Source: Mycobacterium intracellulare ATCC 13950
GTDB taxonomy: Bacteria > Actinomycetota > Actinomycetes > Mycobacteriales > Mycobacteriaceae
NCBI RefSeq assembly: GCF_000277125.1
Contig: NC_016946.1
Span: 4,402,001 to 4,466,000, forward strand
Length of the DNA: 64,000 nt
Reading direction: 5' to 3'
Shown in pieces: positions 8,937-18,958 of this stretch (position 1 is the first letter of the stretch; each line of letters starts with the position of its first letter). Under the pieces are notes generated by a model. That model made no database searches. It saw nothing but the letters and a program-made list of their open reading frames with translations, and was not told where the DNA came from. The position numbers and the translations under genes are program-made.

Positions 8937-11600
8937 ATGTCAGCACCAGCCCCGCCAGCGCTAACCGTCCATCACGAAGGGTCCGAACGTACCTTCGCAG
9001 CCGGCCACGATGTGGTCGTCGGGCGCGATCTGCGGGCCGACATGCGCATCACGCATCCGCTGATTTCGCGGGCCCACCTGTTGCTGCGTTTCGACCAGGG
9101 CAAGTGGCTGGCCATCGACAACGGTTCGCTCAACGGAACTTTCGTCAACGGCCGGCGCGTGCCGGTCGTCGAGATCCACGACGGGCAGACCCTCAACATC
9201 GGCAACCCCGACGGGCCGCTGCTGACGTTCGACGTCGGCCGCCACCAAGGCATGGCCGGGCGCCCACCCAAGACCGAATCGATGAACATCCCGGTGGCGG
9301 CCCCGCCGCAGCCGGCGGCGTGGTCGGCGCAACCGGGCCCGCCCGTCGCCGCTCCACCCGGGCCGCCGCCGCCTCCAGCCGGGCGCACGCCCAACTGGGC
9401 GGCGCCGCCGCGGCGGCCGCAGCCCGCTCCCCGGCCCGGACCGGCGGGCCAAACCATGTACGGCGCCGGCGGTGGGCGACCGCCCGCCTACCCGCCCGCC
9501 GCGCCACCCCCGCCGCACAATTCCCCCCTGCAAGCACCCGTCCACAGCCCCCCGCCGGCGCAGCACATCCCCGCGCCCACCCGGGCCGCACCCGCCAACG
9601 CCAAGCCGCCCGAGGTGGCGAACCTGGCGACCAAGATGTTCCAGGCGCTGCGGCCGTCGCGGTCCGGCGCGATCCAGAAACCGGCCGGGTCGCAAACCAT
9701 CGGGCGGGCCACCGACAACGACATCGTCATCCAGGACGTGCTCGCCTCGCGCCATCACGCGTTCTTGATCCAGACGCCGCTGGGCACCGAGATCCGCGAC
9801 GCGCACAGCGTGAACGGCACCTTCGTCAACGGCGTCCGGGTCGGGTCCGCGGTGCTGACCGAGGGCGACGTGGTCACCATCGGCAACGTCGACCTGGTGT
9901 TCACCGGCGACGGCCTGGTCCGGCGCACCGAGGCGGCGACGCGGACCGGCGGCCTGGAGGTCAACTCCGTCTGCTACACCGTCGACCACGGCAAGCAGTT
10001 GCTCGACCACATCTCACTGACCGCCCGGCCCGGGACGCTCACGGCCATCATCGGCGGTTCGGGCGCCGGGAAGACCACGCTGTCGCGGCTGATCGTCGGC
10101 TACACCAGCCCCACGTCGGGCACGGTGACCTTCGAGGGCCACAACATCCACACCGAGTACGCGTCCATGCGCAGCAGGATCGGGATGGTCCCCCAGGACG
10201 ACGTCGTGCACCGCCAGCTCACGGTCAACCAGGCCCTCAACTACGCCGCCGAACTGCGCCTGCCGCCCGACACCAGCAAAGAGGAACGCGCCCGCGTCGT
10301 CGCCCAGGTGCTCGAGGAACTCGACATGACCCAGCACGCCGAGACGCGGGTCGACAAGCTCTCGGGCGGCCAGCGCAAGCGCGCCTCGGTCGCGCTCGAG
10401 CTGCTCACCCAGCCGTCGCTGCTGCTGCTCGACGAGCCGACGTCCGGGCTGGACCCGGCGCTGGACCGCCAGGTCATGCTGATGCTGCGCCAGCTCGCCG
10501 ACGCGGGCCGCGTGGTGCTGGTGGTGACCCACTCGGTGTCCTACCTGGACGTGTGCGACCAGATCCTGCTGGTCGCGCCCGGCGGCAAGACCGCGTTCTG
10601 CGGGCCACCCGACCAGGTCGAGGCGGCCATGGGCACCCGCAACTGGGCCGACATCTTCGCCAAGGTGGGCGCCGACCCGGACGAGGCCAACCGACGCTTC
10701 AAGGAGCGCAATCAGCAGTCGTCGCAGCCGCCGACCCCGCAGAGCCCGGCGGACCTGGGCGAACCACCCCAAACCAACCTGTGGCGGCAGCTGTCCACGA
10801 TCGCGCGCCGCCAGGTTCGCCTCGTCGTGTCCGACCGTGGCTACACGATCTTCCTGGCGATCCTGCCGTTCCTCATCGGCGCGTTGTCGCTGACGGTGAA
10901 GGGCCCGCACCCCGGCCTCGGGCCGGCCGACCCGATGGGCCCCGCACCCACCCAGCCGCAGTACATCATGGTGCTGCTCAACATCGGCGCCGTCTTCATG
11001 GGCACCGCGCTGACCATCCGGGATCTCATCGGCGAGCGCGCCATCTTCAAGCGGGAGCAGGCCGTCGGCCTGTCGACCACCGCCTATCTGTTGGCCAAGA
11101 TCGCGGTGTTCTGCGTCTTCGCCACGGGCCAGGCGGCGATCGCGACCATCATCGTGCGGCTGGGGAAGGGCGCGCCGACCGCGCACCCGCAGTTCTTCGG
11201 CAACTCCACCTTCTCGCTGTTCGTCACCGTCGCGGGCACCTGTGTGGCCTCGGCCATGCTCGGCCTGCTGCTGTCCGCCCTGGCGCAGTCCAACGAGCAG
11301 ATCATGCCGCTGCTGGTGGTGTCGATCATGTCGCAGCTGGTGTTCTCCAGCGGGATGATCCCGGTGTATCAGCGCATCGGGCTGGAACAGCTGGCGTGGT
11401 TGACGCCCGCCCGCTGGGGCTACGCGGCGGGCGCGTCCTCGATCGACTTCCCGTCGCTGGTGAAGGTCAAGCAGATCCCCACCAACGACCCGATCTGGCA
11501 GCACTCGAAGCACATCTTCGTCTTCGACATGGCCATGCTCACGCTGCTCTCGATCGCCTACACCGGCATCGTGCGCTGGCACATCCGGCTGAAACGCTGA
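8937..11600 (+). CDS. FHA-domain ABC transporter, Rv1747 type, copy 1
   Basis: An 887-residue half-transporter. Order: FHA domain 1 (residues 10-95, HPLISRAHLLLRF and SLNGTFVNGRRV), a Pro/Ala-rich linker (about 105-225), FHA domain 2 (about 240-325, ASRHHAF and SVNGTFVNG), an ABCG-like ATPase (Walker A GGSGAGKTT near 373, signature LSGGQRKRAS near 475, Walker B LLLLDEPTSGLD near 497), and a C-terminal ABC2 membrane domain with six segments. FHA domains bind phosphothreonine; in M. tuberculosis Rv1747 they recruit the kinase PknF. No pknF-like gene is adjacent here. TACAGT at 8924-8929 lies 7 nt before the ATG, which suggests a leaderless transcript; a GTG at 8931 is an alternative start. Confidence 0.92.
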   Translation: MSAPAPPALTVHHEGSERTFAAGHDVVVGRDLRADMRITHPLISRAHLLLRFDQGKWLAIDNGSLNGTFVNGRRVPVVEIHDGQTLNIGNPDGPLLTFDVGRHQGMAGRPPKTESMNIPVAAPPQPAAWSAQPGPPVAAPPGPPPPPAGRTPNWAAPPRRPQPAPRPGPAGQTMYGAGGGRPPAYPPAAPPPPHNSPLQAPVHSPPPAQHIPAPTRAAPANAKPPEVANLATKMFQALRPSRSGAIQKPAGSQTIGRATDNDIVIQDVLASRHHAFLIQTPLGTEIRDAHSVNGTFVNGVRVGSAVLTEGDVVTIGNVDLVFTGDGLVRRTEAATRTGGLEVNSVCYTVDHGKQLLDHISLTARPGTLTAIIGGSGAGKTTLSRLIVGYTSPTSGTVTFEGHNIHTEYASMRSRIGMVPQDDVVHRQLTVNQALNYAAELRLPPDTSKEERARVVAQVLEELDMTQHAETRVDKLSGGQRKRASVALELLTQPSLLLLDEPTSGLDPALDRQVMLMLRQLADAGRVVLVVTHSVSYLDVCDQILLVAPGGKTAFCGPPDQVEAAMGTRNWADIFAKVGADPDEANRRFKERNQQSSQPPTPQSPADLGEPPQTNLWRQLSTIARRQVRLVVSDRGYTIFLAILPFLIGALSLTVKGPHPGLGPADPMGPAPTQPQYIMVLLNIGAVFMGTALTIRDLIGERAIFKREQAVGLSTTAYLLAKIAVFCVFATGQAAIATIIVRLGKGAPTAHPQFFGNSTFSLFVTVAGTCVASAMLGLLLSALAQSNEQIMPLLVVSIMSQLVFSSGMIPVYQRIGLEQLAWLTPARWGYAAGASSIDFPSLVKVKQIPTNDPIWQHSKHIFVFDMAMLTLLSIAYTGIVRWHIRLKR

Positions 11601-11636
11601 GGCGGCTCTCAGGCGGCGACCCTAATCTGGGATGCG

Positions 11637-13988
11637 ATGACCCGACCTGCCCAGCCCCTGCTGACGGCGCGATCCGAGCACTCGCAGGGCAGCTTCACCG
11701 CCGGCCGCGACGTCGTCGTCGGCAACGACCTGCGCGCCGACCTGCGGGTCGCGCACCCGTTGATCGCCCGCGCGCACCTGCTGTTGCGCTTCGATCGGGG
11801 CCGGTGGCTCGCGGTCGACAACAACACGCTCAACGGCGTCTACCTCGACGGCCGGCGGGTGCCGGTCGTCGACATCCGTGACGGCCAGAGCATCAACATC
11901 GGCAAGCCCGACGGCCCGCGGATCACCTTCGAAGTGGGACGCCCGCCGGCACGCTCCTTTCGGCGCAGGGACGCCGGGCGCACCGCGCCGCAGCCGCCGG
12001 CCGACGCCGGGGAGTTCCCCACCACCCGGGTCGCCGTCGCGGGACCCGAAGCCGATCGCCAGCAGGTGACCGGGCGGGCCGCCTGGATCGGCCGCGCGCT
12101 CGACAACGACATCGTCATCCACGACGTGCTGGCCTCGCGCCGCCACGCCTTCTTGACGCCGACACCGGCCGGCCCCGAGATCCGCGACGCGAACAGCAGC
12201 AACGGCACCTTCGTCAACGGGGTCAGGGTCACCTCGGCGGCGCTGTCCGAGGGCGACGTGGTGACGATCGGCAACGTCGACCTGGTGTTGCGCGGCGGCG
12301 CGCTGGTTCGCCTGCAGGAGGCGGCGACCCGCGCCGGCGGCCTCGAGGTGCGCGAGGTCAACTTCGCCATCGGTGACAAGCGCCTGCTGGAACGGATCTC
12401 GCTGACCGCCCGCCCCGGCACACTGACCGCGCTCATCGGCGGCTCCGGCGCGGGCAAGACGACGCTGTCACGGCTGATCGCCGGGTACGCCACCCCGACG
12501 TCGGGCTCGGTCACCTTCGAGGGCCACGACATCCACACCGAGTACGCGTCGCTGCGCACCCGGATCGGGATGGTCCCCCAAGACGACGTCGTGCACCGGC
12601 AGCTCACGGTCAGCCAGGCCCTCGGATACGCCGCCGAGCTGCGCCTGCCGCCGGACACCAGCAAAGCCGACCGGGGCCGGGTCGTCGCCGAGGTCCTCGA
12701 CGAGCTCGGCCTGACCGAGCACGCGAACACCCGGGTCGACAGGCTCTCCGGCGGGCAGCGCAAGCGCGCGTCGGTGGCGCTCGAGCTGCTCACCGGGCCG
12801 TCGCTGCTGATCCTCGACGAACCCACGTCGGGCCTGGACCCCGCGCTGGATCTGCAGGTCATGACGATGCTGCGGCAACTCGCCGACGCCGGCCGCGTCG
12901 TGCTGGTGGTGACGCACTCGCTGACCTACCTCGACGTCTGCGACCAGGTGTTGCTGATGGCGCCGGGCGGCAAGACGGCGTTCCTGGGCCCGCCCGCCCA
13001 GATCGGTCCCGCCATGGGAACCACCAACTGGGCGCACATCTTCGCGAAGGTGGGCGCCGACCCGGACGAGGCCAATCGCCGCTTTCTGGCCCAGAACAGA
13101 CCGCCGCCCCCGCGGCGGACCCAGGCGCCGGCCGAGCTCGGCGCGCCGCCGCGCACCAGCAAGCGCCACCAGTTCTCCACCATCGCGCGCCGACAGGTCC
13201 GGCTGGTGGTGTCCGACCGCGCCTATTTCGTGTTCCTGGCCGTGCTGCCGTTCGTCATGGGCGCGCTGTCGCTGACCGTTCCCGGCAGCGCCGGCTTCGG
13301 CTACGCCGACCCGGCCGGCGAGTCGGCGGGCGAGGCCGGGATGATCCTGACCCTGCTCACCATGGCGGCCGCGTTCATGGGCACCGCGCTGACCATCCGC
13401 GACCTCATCGGCGAGCGGCCGATCTTCCGGCGCGAACAGGCCGTCGGCCTGTCGACCACCGCGTACCTGCTGGCCAAGGTCGCGGTGTTCTGCGGGTTCG
13501 CCGTCGCCCAGGCGGCCATCGCCACCGCCATCGTGGTGCTGGGCAAGGGGCCGCCGACGCGACCCGCGGTGCTGCTCGGTCCCTCTAGCTCGGCGGCCAC
13601 CGTCGAGCTGTTCGTCGCCGTGGCGGCGACGTGTGTGGCCGCGGCGATGCTGGGCCTGCTGCTCTCGGCGCTCGCCCGCACTGGCGAGCAGGTGATGCCG
13701 ATGCTGGTGGTGTCGCTGATGATGCAGATGGTGCTCTGCGGTGGGATGGTGCCGGTCACAAACCGGATCCTTCTGGACCAGGCGTCCTGGCTGATGCCGT
13801 CGCGGTGGGGATACGCCGCGCAAGGGTCGACCGTCGACCTGTGGGCGGTCTCGCCCGGCCCGCAAAGTCCCCGGGACAACCATTTCCAGCACGCGCCGGC
13901 GGCCTGGCTGCTCGATATGGGCATGCTCGCGGTGCTCTCGGTCGGCTATGGCGCGCTGGTGCGCTGGCGCATCCGGCTCGCGCGCTGA
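11637..13988 (+). CDS. FHA-domain ABC transporter, Rv1747 type, copy 2
   Basis: A 783-residue paralogue of the preceding gene in the same order: FHA 1 (about 10-95), a much shorter linker (about 105-130), FHA 2 (about 140-220, ASRRHAF and SSNGTFVNGVRV), ATPase (Walker A GGSGAGKTT near 269, LSGGQRKRAS near 371, LLILDEPTSGLD near 390) and six-helix ABC2 membrane domain with a larger external loop. It is separated from copy 1 by 36 nt. TAATCT at 11623-11628 lies 8 nt before the ATG, again suggesting a short or absent leader. Transport substrate unknown; Rv1747 has been linked to cell-wall glycolipids. Confidence 0.92.
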   Translation: MTRPAQPLLTARSEHSQGSFTAGRDVVVGNDLRADLRVAHPLIARAHLLLRFDRGRWLAVDNNTLNGVYLDGRRVPVVDIRDGQSINIGKPDGPRITFEVGRPPARSFRRRDAGRTAPQPPADAGEFPTTRVAVAGPEADRQQVTGRAAWIGRALDNDIVIHDVLASRRHAFLTPTPAGPEIRDANSSNGTFVNGVRVTSAALSEGDVVTIGNVDLVLRGGALVRLQEAATRAGGLEVREVNFAIGDKRLLERISLTARPGTLTALIGGSGAGKTTLSRLIAGYATPTSGSVTFEGHDIHTEYASLRTRIGMVPQDDVVHRQLTVSQALGYAAELRLPPDTSKADRGRVVAEVLDELGLTEHANTRVDRLSGGQRKRASVALELLTGPSLLILDEPTSGLDPALDLQVMTMLRQLADAGRVVLVVTHSLTYLDVCDQVLLMAPGGKTAFLGPPAQIGPAMGTTNWAHIFAKVGADPDEANRRFLAQNRPPPPRRTQAPAELGAPPRTSKRHQFSTIARRQVRLVVSDRAYFVFLAVLPFVMGALSLTVPGSAGFGYADPAGESAGEAGMILTLLTMAAAFMGTALTIRDLIGERPIFRREQAVGLSTTAYLLAKVAVFCGFAVAQAAIATAIVVLGKGPPTRPAVLLGPSSSAATVELFVAVAATCVAAAMLGLLLSALARTGEQVMPMLVVSLMMQMVLCGGMVPVTNRILLDQASWLMPSRWGYAAQGSTVDLWAVSPGPQSPRDNHFQHAPAAWLLDMGMLAVLSVGYGALVRWRIRLAR

Positions 13989-13990
13989 CC

Positions 13991-14560
13991 TCAGCCGTCG
14001 TCGTGCGGGCCCCCATCCAGTCGAAGCCCGTGCGCCAGCGCGAAGGCCACCGCCTGGTCGACGTCGACGCGGGCGCCGGCCAGCGACGCGGTCGTCCACA
14101 ACCCCGGGTCGACGGTGGCGCCGCGCAGATCGGCGCCGTCGAGCCGGGCGCCGGCGGTCCGCGCGCCACGCAGGTCCGCGCCGCGCAGCACGGCCTTGCG
14201 CAGGTCGGCCTCCACCAGGCTGGCCTCCCGCAGCCGGCAGCCGCTGAAGTCGACGCCCCGCAGGTCGATGCCGGCGAGCACGGCGAGCGTGAAATCCACC
14301 TCGTCGAACGTGATCGGCCGCAGCCGGCACTGCACGAACACCGACCCCAGCATCGAGCATTGGGCAAAAGAGCTGTGCCACAACGACGTCCGGTGAAACG
14401 AGCAGTTGCGGAAGGCCGAGCCGCGGTGCTGCGACTCGGCCAGGTTGGCACCGCTGAAATTGCATTCGGTGAACACGGTCCGCTCGGTCCGCAAGCGGCT
14501 CAGGTCTTCGTCGGTGAAGTCGTGGCCGTCGAACTCGCGGTCGACCCACTCCTCGCTCAA
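13991..14560 (-). CDS. mfpA: Pentapeptide-repeat DNA-mimic protein
   Basis: A 189-residue right-handed beta-helix protein of A(D/N)LXX repeats (SGANLAESQ, RGADLRGARTAGARL, GADLRGATVDP). It matches MfpA (Rv3361c), which mimics B-form DNA, binds DNA gyrase and gives intrinsic fluoroquinolone tolerance. A TTG at 14560 is chosen as start because it overlaps the mfpB stop (TTGA) and brings EWVDREFDGHDF into register with the known N-terminus; no ATG or GTG is available nearby in frame. It is the last gene of the five-gene mfp operon, with its GTPase partner just upstream. Confidence 0.9.
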   Translation of the reverse strand: MSEEWVDREFDGHDFTDEDLSRLRTERTVFTECNFSGANLAESQHRGSAFRNCSFHRTSLWHSSFAQCSMLGSVFVQCRLRPITFDEVDFTLAVLAGIDLRGVDFSGCRLREASLVEADLRKAVLRGADLRGARTAGARLDGADLRGATVDPGLWTTASLAGARVDVDQAVAFALAHGLRLDGGPHDDG

Positions 14561-15144
14561 TTGGGCGTCAGGGTGGCCAGGGCGTATTCGCTGACCGCGA
14601 TCAAGGCGTCGGTCGCCGACCGGCGATCGCGGGCGTCGACCGTGATCACCGGGATGTGCGGGGGCAGGGTCAGCGCTTCGCGCACCTCGGCGACCGGGTA
14701 GCGCGGGGCCCCGTCGAACTCGTTGACCGCGACCAGGAACGGCAGGTTGCGGTGCTCGAAGAAGTCCACGGCGGCGAAGCTGTCCTGCAGGCGCCGGCAG
14801 TCGACCAGCACCACCGCCCCGATGGCGCCGCGGACCAGGTCGTCCCACATGAACCAGAAGCGGCGCTGCCCCGGCGTGCCGAACAGGTAGAGCACCAGGT
14901 CTTCGGCCAGGGTGATCCGGCCGAAGTCCATCGCGACGGTGGTGGTCCGCTTGTCCGGGGTGGCCTCGAGGGCGTCGACGCCGGTCGAGGCGTCGGTCAG
15001 CATCGCCTCGGTGCGCAGCGGCATGATCTCCGACACCGCCCCGACGAAGGTGGTCTTGCCGGCCCCGAATCCGCCGGCGATCACGATCTTCGTCGACGCG
15101 TGAGCGCCGGAATCTTGCTGCACCTCAGAGTGCGCGTAAGCCAC
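14557..15144 (-). CDS. mfpB: Ras-like GTPase of the conservon
   Basis: A 195-residue small GTPase. The P-loop is GGFGAGKTTFVGA (residues 24-36); switch-region TTVAMDFGRI and LYLFGTPGQRRFWFMWDDLVRGA with the G3 DxxG variant; guanine-specificity VAVNEFDG in place of NKxD. It corresponds to Rv3362c (MfpB), which in the GTP-bound form associates with MfpA and modulates its action on gyrase. It overlaps mfpC by 20 nt and mfpA by 4 nt, indicating tight translational coupling. Confidence 0.93.
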   Translation of the reverse strand: MAYAHSEVQQDSGAHASTKIVIAGGFGAGKTTFVGAVSEIMPLRTEAMLTDASTGVDALEATPDKRTTTVAMDFGRITLAEDLVLYLFGTPGQRRFWFMWDDLVRGAIGAVVLVDCRRLQDSFAAVDFFEHRNLPFLVAVNEFDGAPRYPVAEVREALTLPPHIPVITVDARDRRSATDALIAVSEYALATLTPN

Positions 15145-15508
15145 GCAGGGTCCTTCCTATGAGTTCGTGACGCTCATCGCGGGTCGAACGCTCGGACAAC
15201 GTCCTGTGCACCCGAAGGTAGCCGGACAGCACCAGATCCCCGACGAGGACGCGCGCGACGCCGAGCGGCAGGTCCAGCCGGGCCGAGATCTCGGCGACCG
15301 ACGGGCTCGGCGGGCCCTGGCCGCACAGCTGGATGATTCTGCCCCGCGCGTCGTTGGGCGGATACCGGTGGGGTGCGCCGGGCTGCAGCGTCTGCAGCGG
15401 CGCCTCCAGGGGGAGCTCGACGTTGGTGTCGGTCCTGCCGGACGTCAGGGTGTACGGGCGGACCAGGTTCCCCTTACGGTGTGCGGGCCAGCTCTCGGGG
15501 GTGTCCAT
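15125..15508 (-). CDS. mfpC: DUF742 conservon protein
   Basis: A 127-residue DUF742 protein (LVRPYTLTSGRT near the start, then a winged-helix-like segment PSVAEISARLDLPLGVARVLVGDLVLSGYLRVH). It is the third component of actinobacterial conservons, between the roadblock protein and the GTPase, corresponding to Rv3363c. DUF742 proteins are thought to link the sensor kinase/roadblock pair to the GTPase. Its precise biochemical role is not settled. Confidence 0.9.
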   Translation of the reverse strand: MDTPESWPAHRKGNLVRPYTLTSGRTDTNVELPLEAPLQTLQPGAPHRYPPNDARGRIIQLCGQGPPSPSVAEISARLDLPLGVARVLVGDLVLSGYLRVHRTLSERSTRDERHELIGRTLRGLRAL

Positions 15509-15514
15509 CGCGGC

Positions 15515-15916
15515 TCACGAGTGGGCGGCGGACCGGCGGGTCGACTGCACCACGCCCCCGACCCGTTCGACGAGGACGGCCATCTCGTAGCCGATCTGAC
15601 CGATGTCGCACGACGTCACGGCGAGCGTCGCGAGATGCGAGCCATCCCCGACGCGCATCAACAGCAGGTAGCCGTTGGCCATCTCGACGACCGACTGCAG
15701 CACCTGCCCGCCCTCGAACAGCTGCGCGGCACCGGTCGCCAGGCTGGCCAGCCCGGAGGCGACGGCGGCCAGCTGGTCGGCGCGTTCCCTGGGCAGGTGC
15801 TCGCTGGCGGCGATGGGCAGCCCGTCGACGGACACCAGCAGCGCGTGCGCGACGCCGGGGACCTCGCGGGCGAACCTGGTCACCAGCCAGTCCAGTGAGT
15901 TGTCGGGTGAGGTCAT
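15515..15916 (-). CDS. mfpD: Roadblock/LC7 domain protein of the conservon
   Basis: A 133-residue roadblock/LC7 protein ([31 protein letters not shown], then [15 protein letters not shown]). Such proteins act as GTPase-activating or scaffolding partners for the MglA/Ras-like GTPase of the same operon. It corresponds to Rv3364c. Its start overlaps the stop of the sensor kinase gene by 4 nt (15913-15916). Confidence 0.92.
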   Translation of the reverse strand: MTSPDNSLDWLVTRFAREVPGVAHALLVSVDGLPIAASEHLPRERADQLAAVASGLASLATGAAQLFEGGQVLQSVVEMANGYLLLMRVGDGSHLATLAVTSCDIGQIGYEMAVLVERVGGVVQSTRRSAAHS

Positions 15917-18708
15917 TGTTCGTCGGGTCCTTGCTCCGTGTCACGGGCATGCGAGCGTCCGCTGCGCACGCCGCCGAAATGGTTGCTGAACGAGGCGCGC
16001 ACCGCCTCGGGGTCGCGGGTGACGGCCGCGTGCTGCGGCTCCCGGTGCGATCTGCCGTTCTGGCCGTGCTCGGGCTCGTCCCGTTCGGCCAGACCCGTTG
16101 CGTTGGCGCCGCCGGGCACCAGCCGGGCGCCGGGCGTGCGCACCGGCAGGCCGTGGTCGGTGGTGTGCGACTCGACGGGCTTGTCCTCGGCGGCCGCCGC
16201 CAGCGTCCAGCCGCGGTCCCAGACCGACTGCCAGTCCAGGTCGGGGCTGTTGACCAGGTCGTGCGGGTCGCCCAGCATCTCCGAGAGCATCCGCCGGTAG
16301 ATGACGTCATCGTCGGTCGCCGGGTCGGCGGGCTTGTCTTGCCGGGGTTCGCGGGGCCGGGCGGCGAAGAAGGCCGAGGTGTCCGATGCCGCCCGCACCG
16401 GCGGAGCCGGCGCCGGTTCGGGCGCGGGCTCCGGCGCGGGCTTGGGCTGCGGTGGTGGCTCCGGTGCGGCCTCGGGCTCGGCGGGCCTGGCGGCCGGCGC
16501 GGCCTGGGGCGCGTTTTCCCACCAGGGGGTCGCGAGCTCGCGGCGCCGCCGCGGGGGCGGTGGTTCGGCGGGCGGGGCCGGGACGTCGGTGATGCCGCTG
16601 GAACCCGGGTTGCGGCGCGGCAGCAGGGTGACCGACGGCCCGGGCGCGGGCGGGGCGTTGCGGGCCGCCGGCTCGCGCGTGCCGTCGTGCCGCCGCGCGT
16701 CATCGGCGGGCGGGGGCGCGGCGATCGCGCTGGCGAGCTTGGCGCTCGGAGACGACACCGCCCGAATGTGCCGGGGCGCAGCCGATTCCGCGGCGGCCAG
16801 GCCGGTGAGGACCGTCGGCGGCAGGTAGATCTCGGCGGTGGTGCCCGAACCCGTCTCGTTGGCCGCGGGGCCGCGCAGCCCCACCCGGATGCCGTGCCGG
16901 CCCGCGATCCGGCCCACCACGAACAGCCCCATGTGGCGCGCGTTGTCGGGGCTGACGTCGCCGCCGGCCTGCAGGCGCATGTTGGCGATGCGGCGGTCGG
17001 CGTCGTTCATCCCCAGACCGGAGTCGGCGATCCGCACCACGACCCCGCCGTCACCGCCGCGGGACGCCGAGACCCGCACCGACGTCGTCGGCGGCGAGTA
17101 GCGCAGGGCGTTGTCGATCAGCTCGGCGAACAGGTGGATGGCGCCGCCCGCGGCCGCGCCCACCAGCGCGCACTCGGGCAGCCCGGCGATCTCGACGCGG
17201 CGATAGTCCTCGACCTCGGACACCGCGGCGTTGATCACCGTGGCCAGCGGCACCGGGTCGCGCTGGTCGCGCGCGAGCTGCGCGCCGGCCAGCACCAGCA
17301 GGTTGGCGCTGTTGCGGCGCAGCCGGGCGGCCAGGTGGTCCAGCCGGAACAGGCTGTCGAGGCGTTCGGGGTTCTCCTCGTTGCGCTCCAGCCGGTCGAT
17401 GAGCGCCAGCTGCTGGTCGACCAGCGACCGGCTGCGCCGCGACATGGTCTCGAACATGTCGTTGACCAGCAGCCGCAACCGCGCCTCGTCGCCGGCCAGC
17501 AGCAGGGCCTGGGTGTGCAGTTCGTCGACGGCGTGGGCGACCTGACCGATCTCCTCGGTCGTGTAGACCGGCAGCGGCGTCGGAATCGGTTCGGCCCCAC
17601 CGGCTTTCACCCGGGCGACCTCCTCCTCGAGATCGGTGTGGGCGACCTTGAGCGCGCCGTCGCGCAGGATGCGCAGCGGCCGCACCAACGCGCGCGCCAC
17701 CAGCAGCACCACGACCAGAGCGATGACGATCGCCGCCAGCACCAACACGGTGTCGAGGATCGCGGCGCTGCGCCGGTCGGCGGCCTGGGCGTGCACCGCC
17801 TTGGTCACCGAGGCGGTGACGTTCTTGATGACCTGGTCGGCGATGTCGTCGGTGGCTTGGACGGACCGCAGCAGGTCCGCGTTGTCCACGAGCACGCTGG
17901 CCGGGTCGGACATGATCGCCATCCGGGCCACCATCTGCTGTTGCAGCGTCTTGGCCTCGGGCGATCCCGCCCCGAGCACCTCGCTCATGCCGAACAGCGT
18001 CGACGGTTCGGTGCCCGCCAGGGTGGCCATCGAGGTGCGCAGCTGCGGCTCGGGCAGTTCGGCCCCGCGGGTGATGAGGATCTTCTGCATCGTCATCTGC
18101 CCGCGCGCGCCGACCGCCCGGCTCAACCCCTGCGCCTGGGCGCGGATGTGCTCGTCGTCGACCCGCACTGAGGCGTTGATGACGTCTTCGGCCGTCAACA
18201 GGATCGGCGCGTACAGGGTCACCCGCTCCCGCAGACCGAGGCCGCTGTCAGACGCCTTGCTCACCAGCATCTGGCCGGCGTCGAGCAGCGTGTTGACGCC
18301 CGATCGGACATCGTCGGTGACGTCGGTGTCGGCCAGCCGGCCCTGCAGTTCGCCTTTGCGGGCCTCGTAGTTCTTTTTGGCGCCCTCGACGTCGCGCCCG
18401 GCGGAGCCGGACTGCAGCGCGACGTCCAGGGCCGACATGTATTTGGTGATCACCGGGACCACGTCGGCGCGGGTGGCGGCCAGTTTCAGGCGCGCCGCGC
18501 TGTCCATCGCGGTGTCGATGCGAAGCACACCGAAAACCGTCACCAAGATCAGCGGCACCAGCACGATCGCCAGCACCTTCCAGCCGACCGGCCAGTTGCT
18601 CAGCGACCAGGCGGGCGGGCGTTTGGCCGCCGCGTCGGCGCCGGGAACCGGTGCGGGCGGGGCGGCATCCGCCTCGGCCGCGCCGGCCGGGCGGGCGAAC
18701 ATGGTCAC
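15913..18708 (-). CDS. mfpE: Nitrate/sulfonate-sensor-like histidine kinase of the conservon
   Basis: A 931-residue membrane sensor. A cytosolic Pro/Ala-rich N-terminus precedes TM1 ([18 protein letters not shown]), a roughly 270-residue extracytoplasmic helical sensor, TM2 ([22 protein letters not shown]), a HAMP-like linker, a dimerization region ([18 protein letters not shown]) and an HATPase_c domain ([37 protein letters not shown]). The last 300 residues are Pro/Ala-rich and probably disordered. GTG at 18708 (VTMFARPAG) is chosen because it fits the recalled N-terminus of Rv3365c; TTG at 18759 and ATG at 18702 are alternatives. It heads the mfp operon. Confidence 0.9.
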   Translation of the reverse strand: MTMFARPAGAAEADAAPPAPVPGADAAAKRPPAWSLSNWPVGWKVLAIVLVPLILVTVFGVLRIDTAMDSAARLKLAATRADVVPVITKYMSALDVALQSGSAGRDVEGAKKNYEARKGELQGRLADTDVTDDVRSGVNTLLDAGQMLVSKASDSGLGLRERVTLYAPILLTAEDVINASVRVDDEHIRAQAQGLSRAVGARGQMTMQKILITRGAELPEPQLRTSMATLAGTEPSTLFGMSEVLGAGSPEAKTLQQQMVARMAIMSDPASVLVDNADLLRSVQATDDIADQVIKNVTASVTKAVHAQAADRRSAAILDTVLVLAAIVIALVVVLLVARALVRPLRILRDGALKVAHTDLEEEVARVKAGGAEPIPTPLPVYTTEEIGQVAHAVDELHTQALLLAGDEARLRLLVNDMFETMSRRSRSLVDQQLALIDRLERNEENPERLDSLFRLDHLAARLRRNSANLLVLAGAQLARDQRDPVPLATVINAAVSEVEDYRRVEIAGLPECALVGAAAGGAIHLFAELIDNALRYSPPTTSVRVSASRGGDGGVVVRIADSGLGMNDADRRIANMRLQAGGDVSPDNARHMGLFVVGRIAGRHGIRVGLRGPAANETGSGTTAEIYLPPTVLTGLAAAESAAPRHIRAVSSPSAKLASAIAAPPPADDARRHDGTREPAARNAPPAPGPSVTLLPRRNPGSSGITDVPAPPAEPPPPRRRRELATPWWENAPQAAPAARPAEPEAAPEPPPQPKPAPEPAPEPAPAPPVRAASDTSAFFAARPREPRQDKPADPATDDDVIYRRMLSEMLGDPHDLVNSPDLDWQSVWDRGWTLAAAAEDKPVESHTTDHGLPVRTPGARLVPGGANATGLAERDEPEHGQNGRSHREPQHAAVTRDPEAVRASFSNHFGGVRSGRSHARDTEQGPDEQ

Positions 18709-18958
18709 GTCATCGCGGCCGCATGACCGGCCGCCGCGCTGACCCTGAGCGCTGAACAAAACGAGAGGCTCATGAAACTTCCTGCTTTATTTCCACCCGC
18801 CCCGCGCCAGATAGGCGCGCGCGTGTAAGTGTGGCAATCCGACGAGTATGACAGCCCGCGGCCCAGCCCACCAGAATCGTTACTGAGCAGACAGGTCCCT
18901 CCAAGGTGGCGCCGCGCGCCCGCGGTCGGCCCTGGCAAACACCGGTCCCGCGAAAACG

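Noticed and set aside
8937..13988. Tandem ABC genes as an assembly duplication
   Set aside because: The two copies differ throughout in sequence, linker length and external loop, so they are true paralogues.
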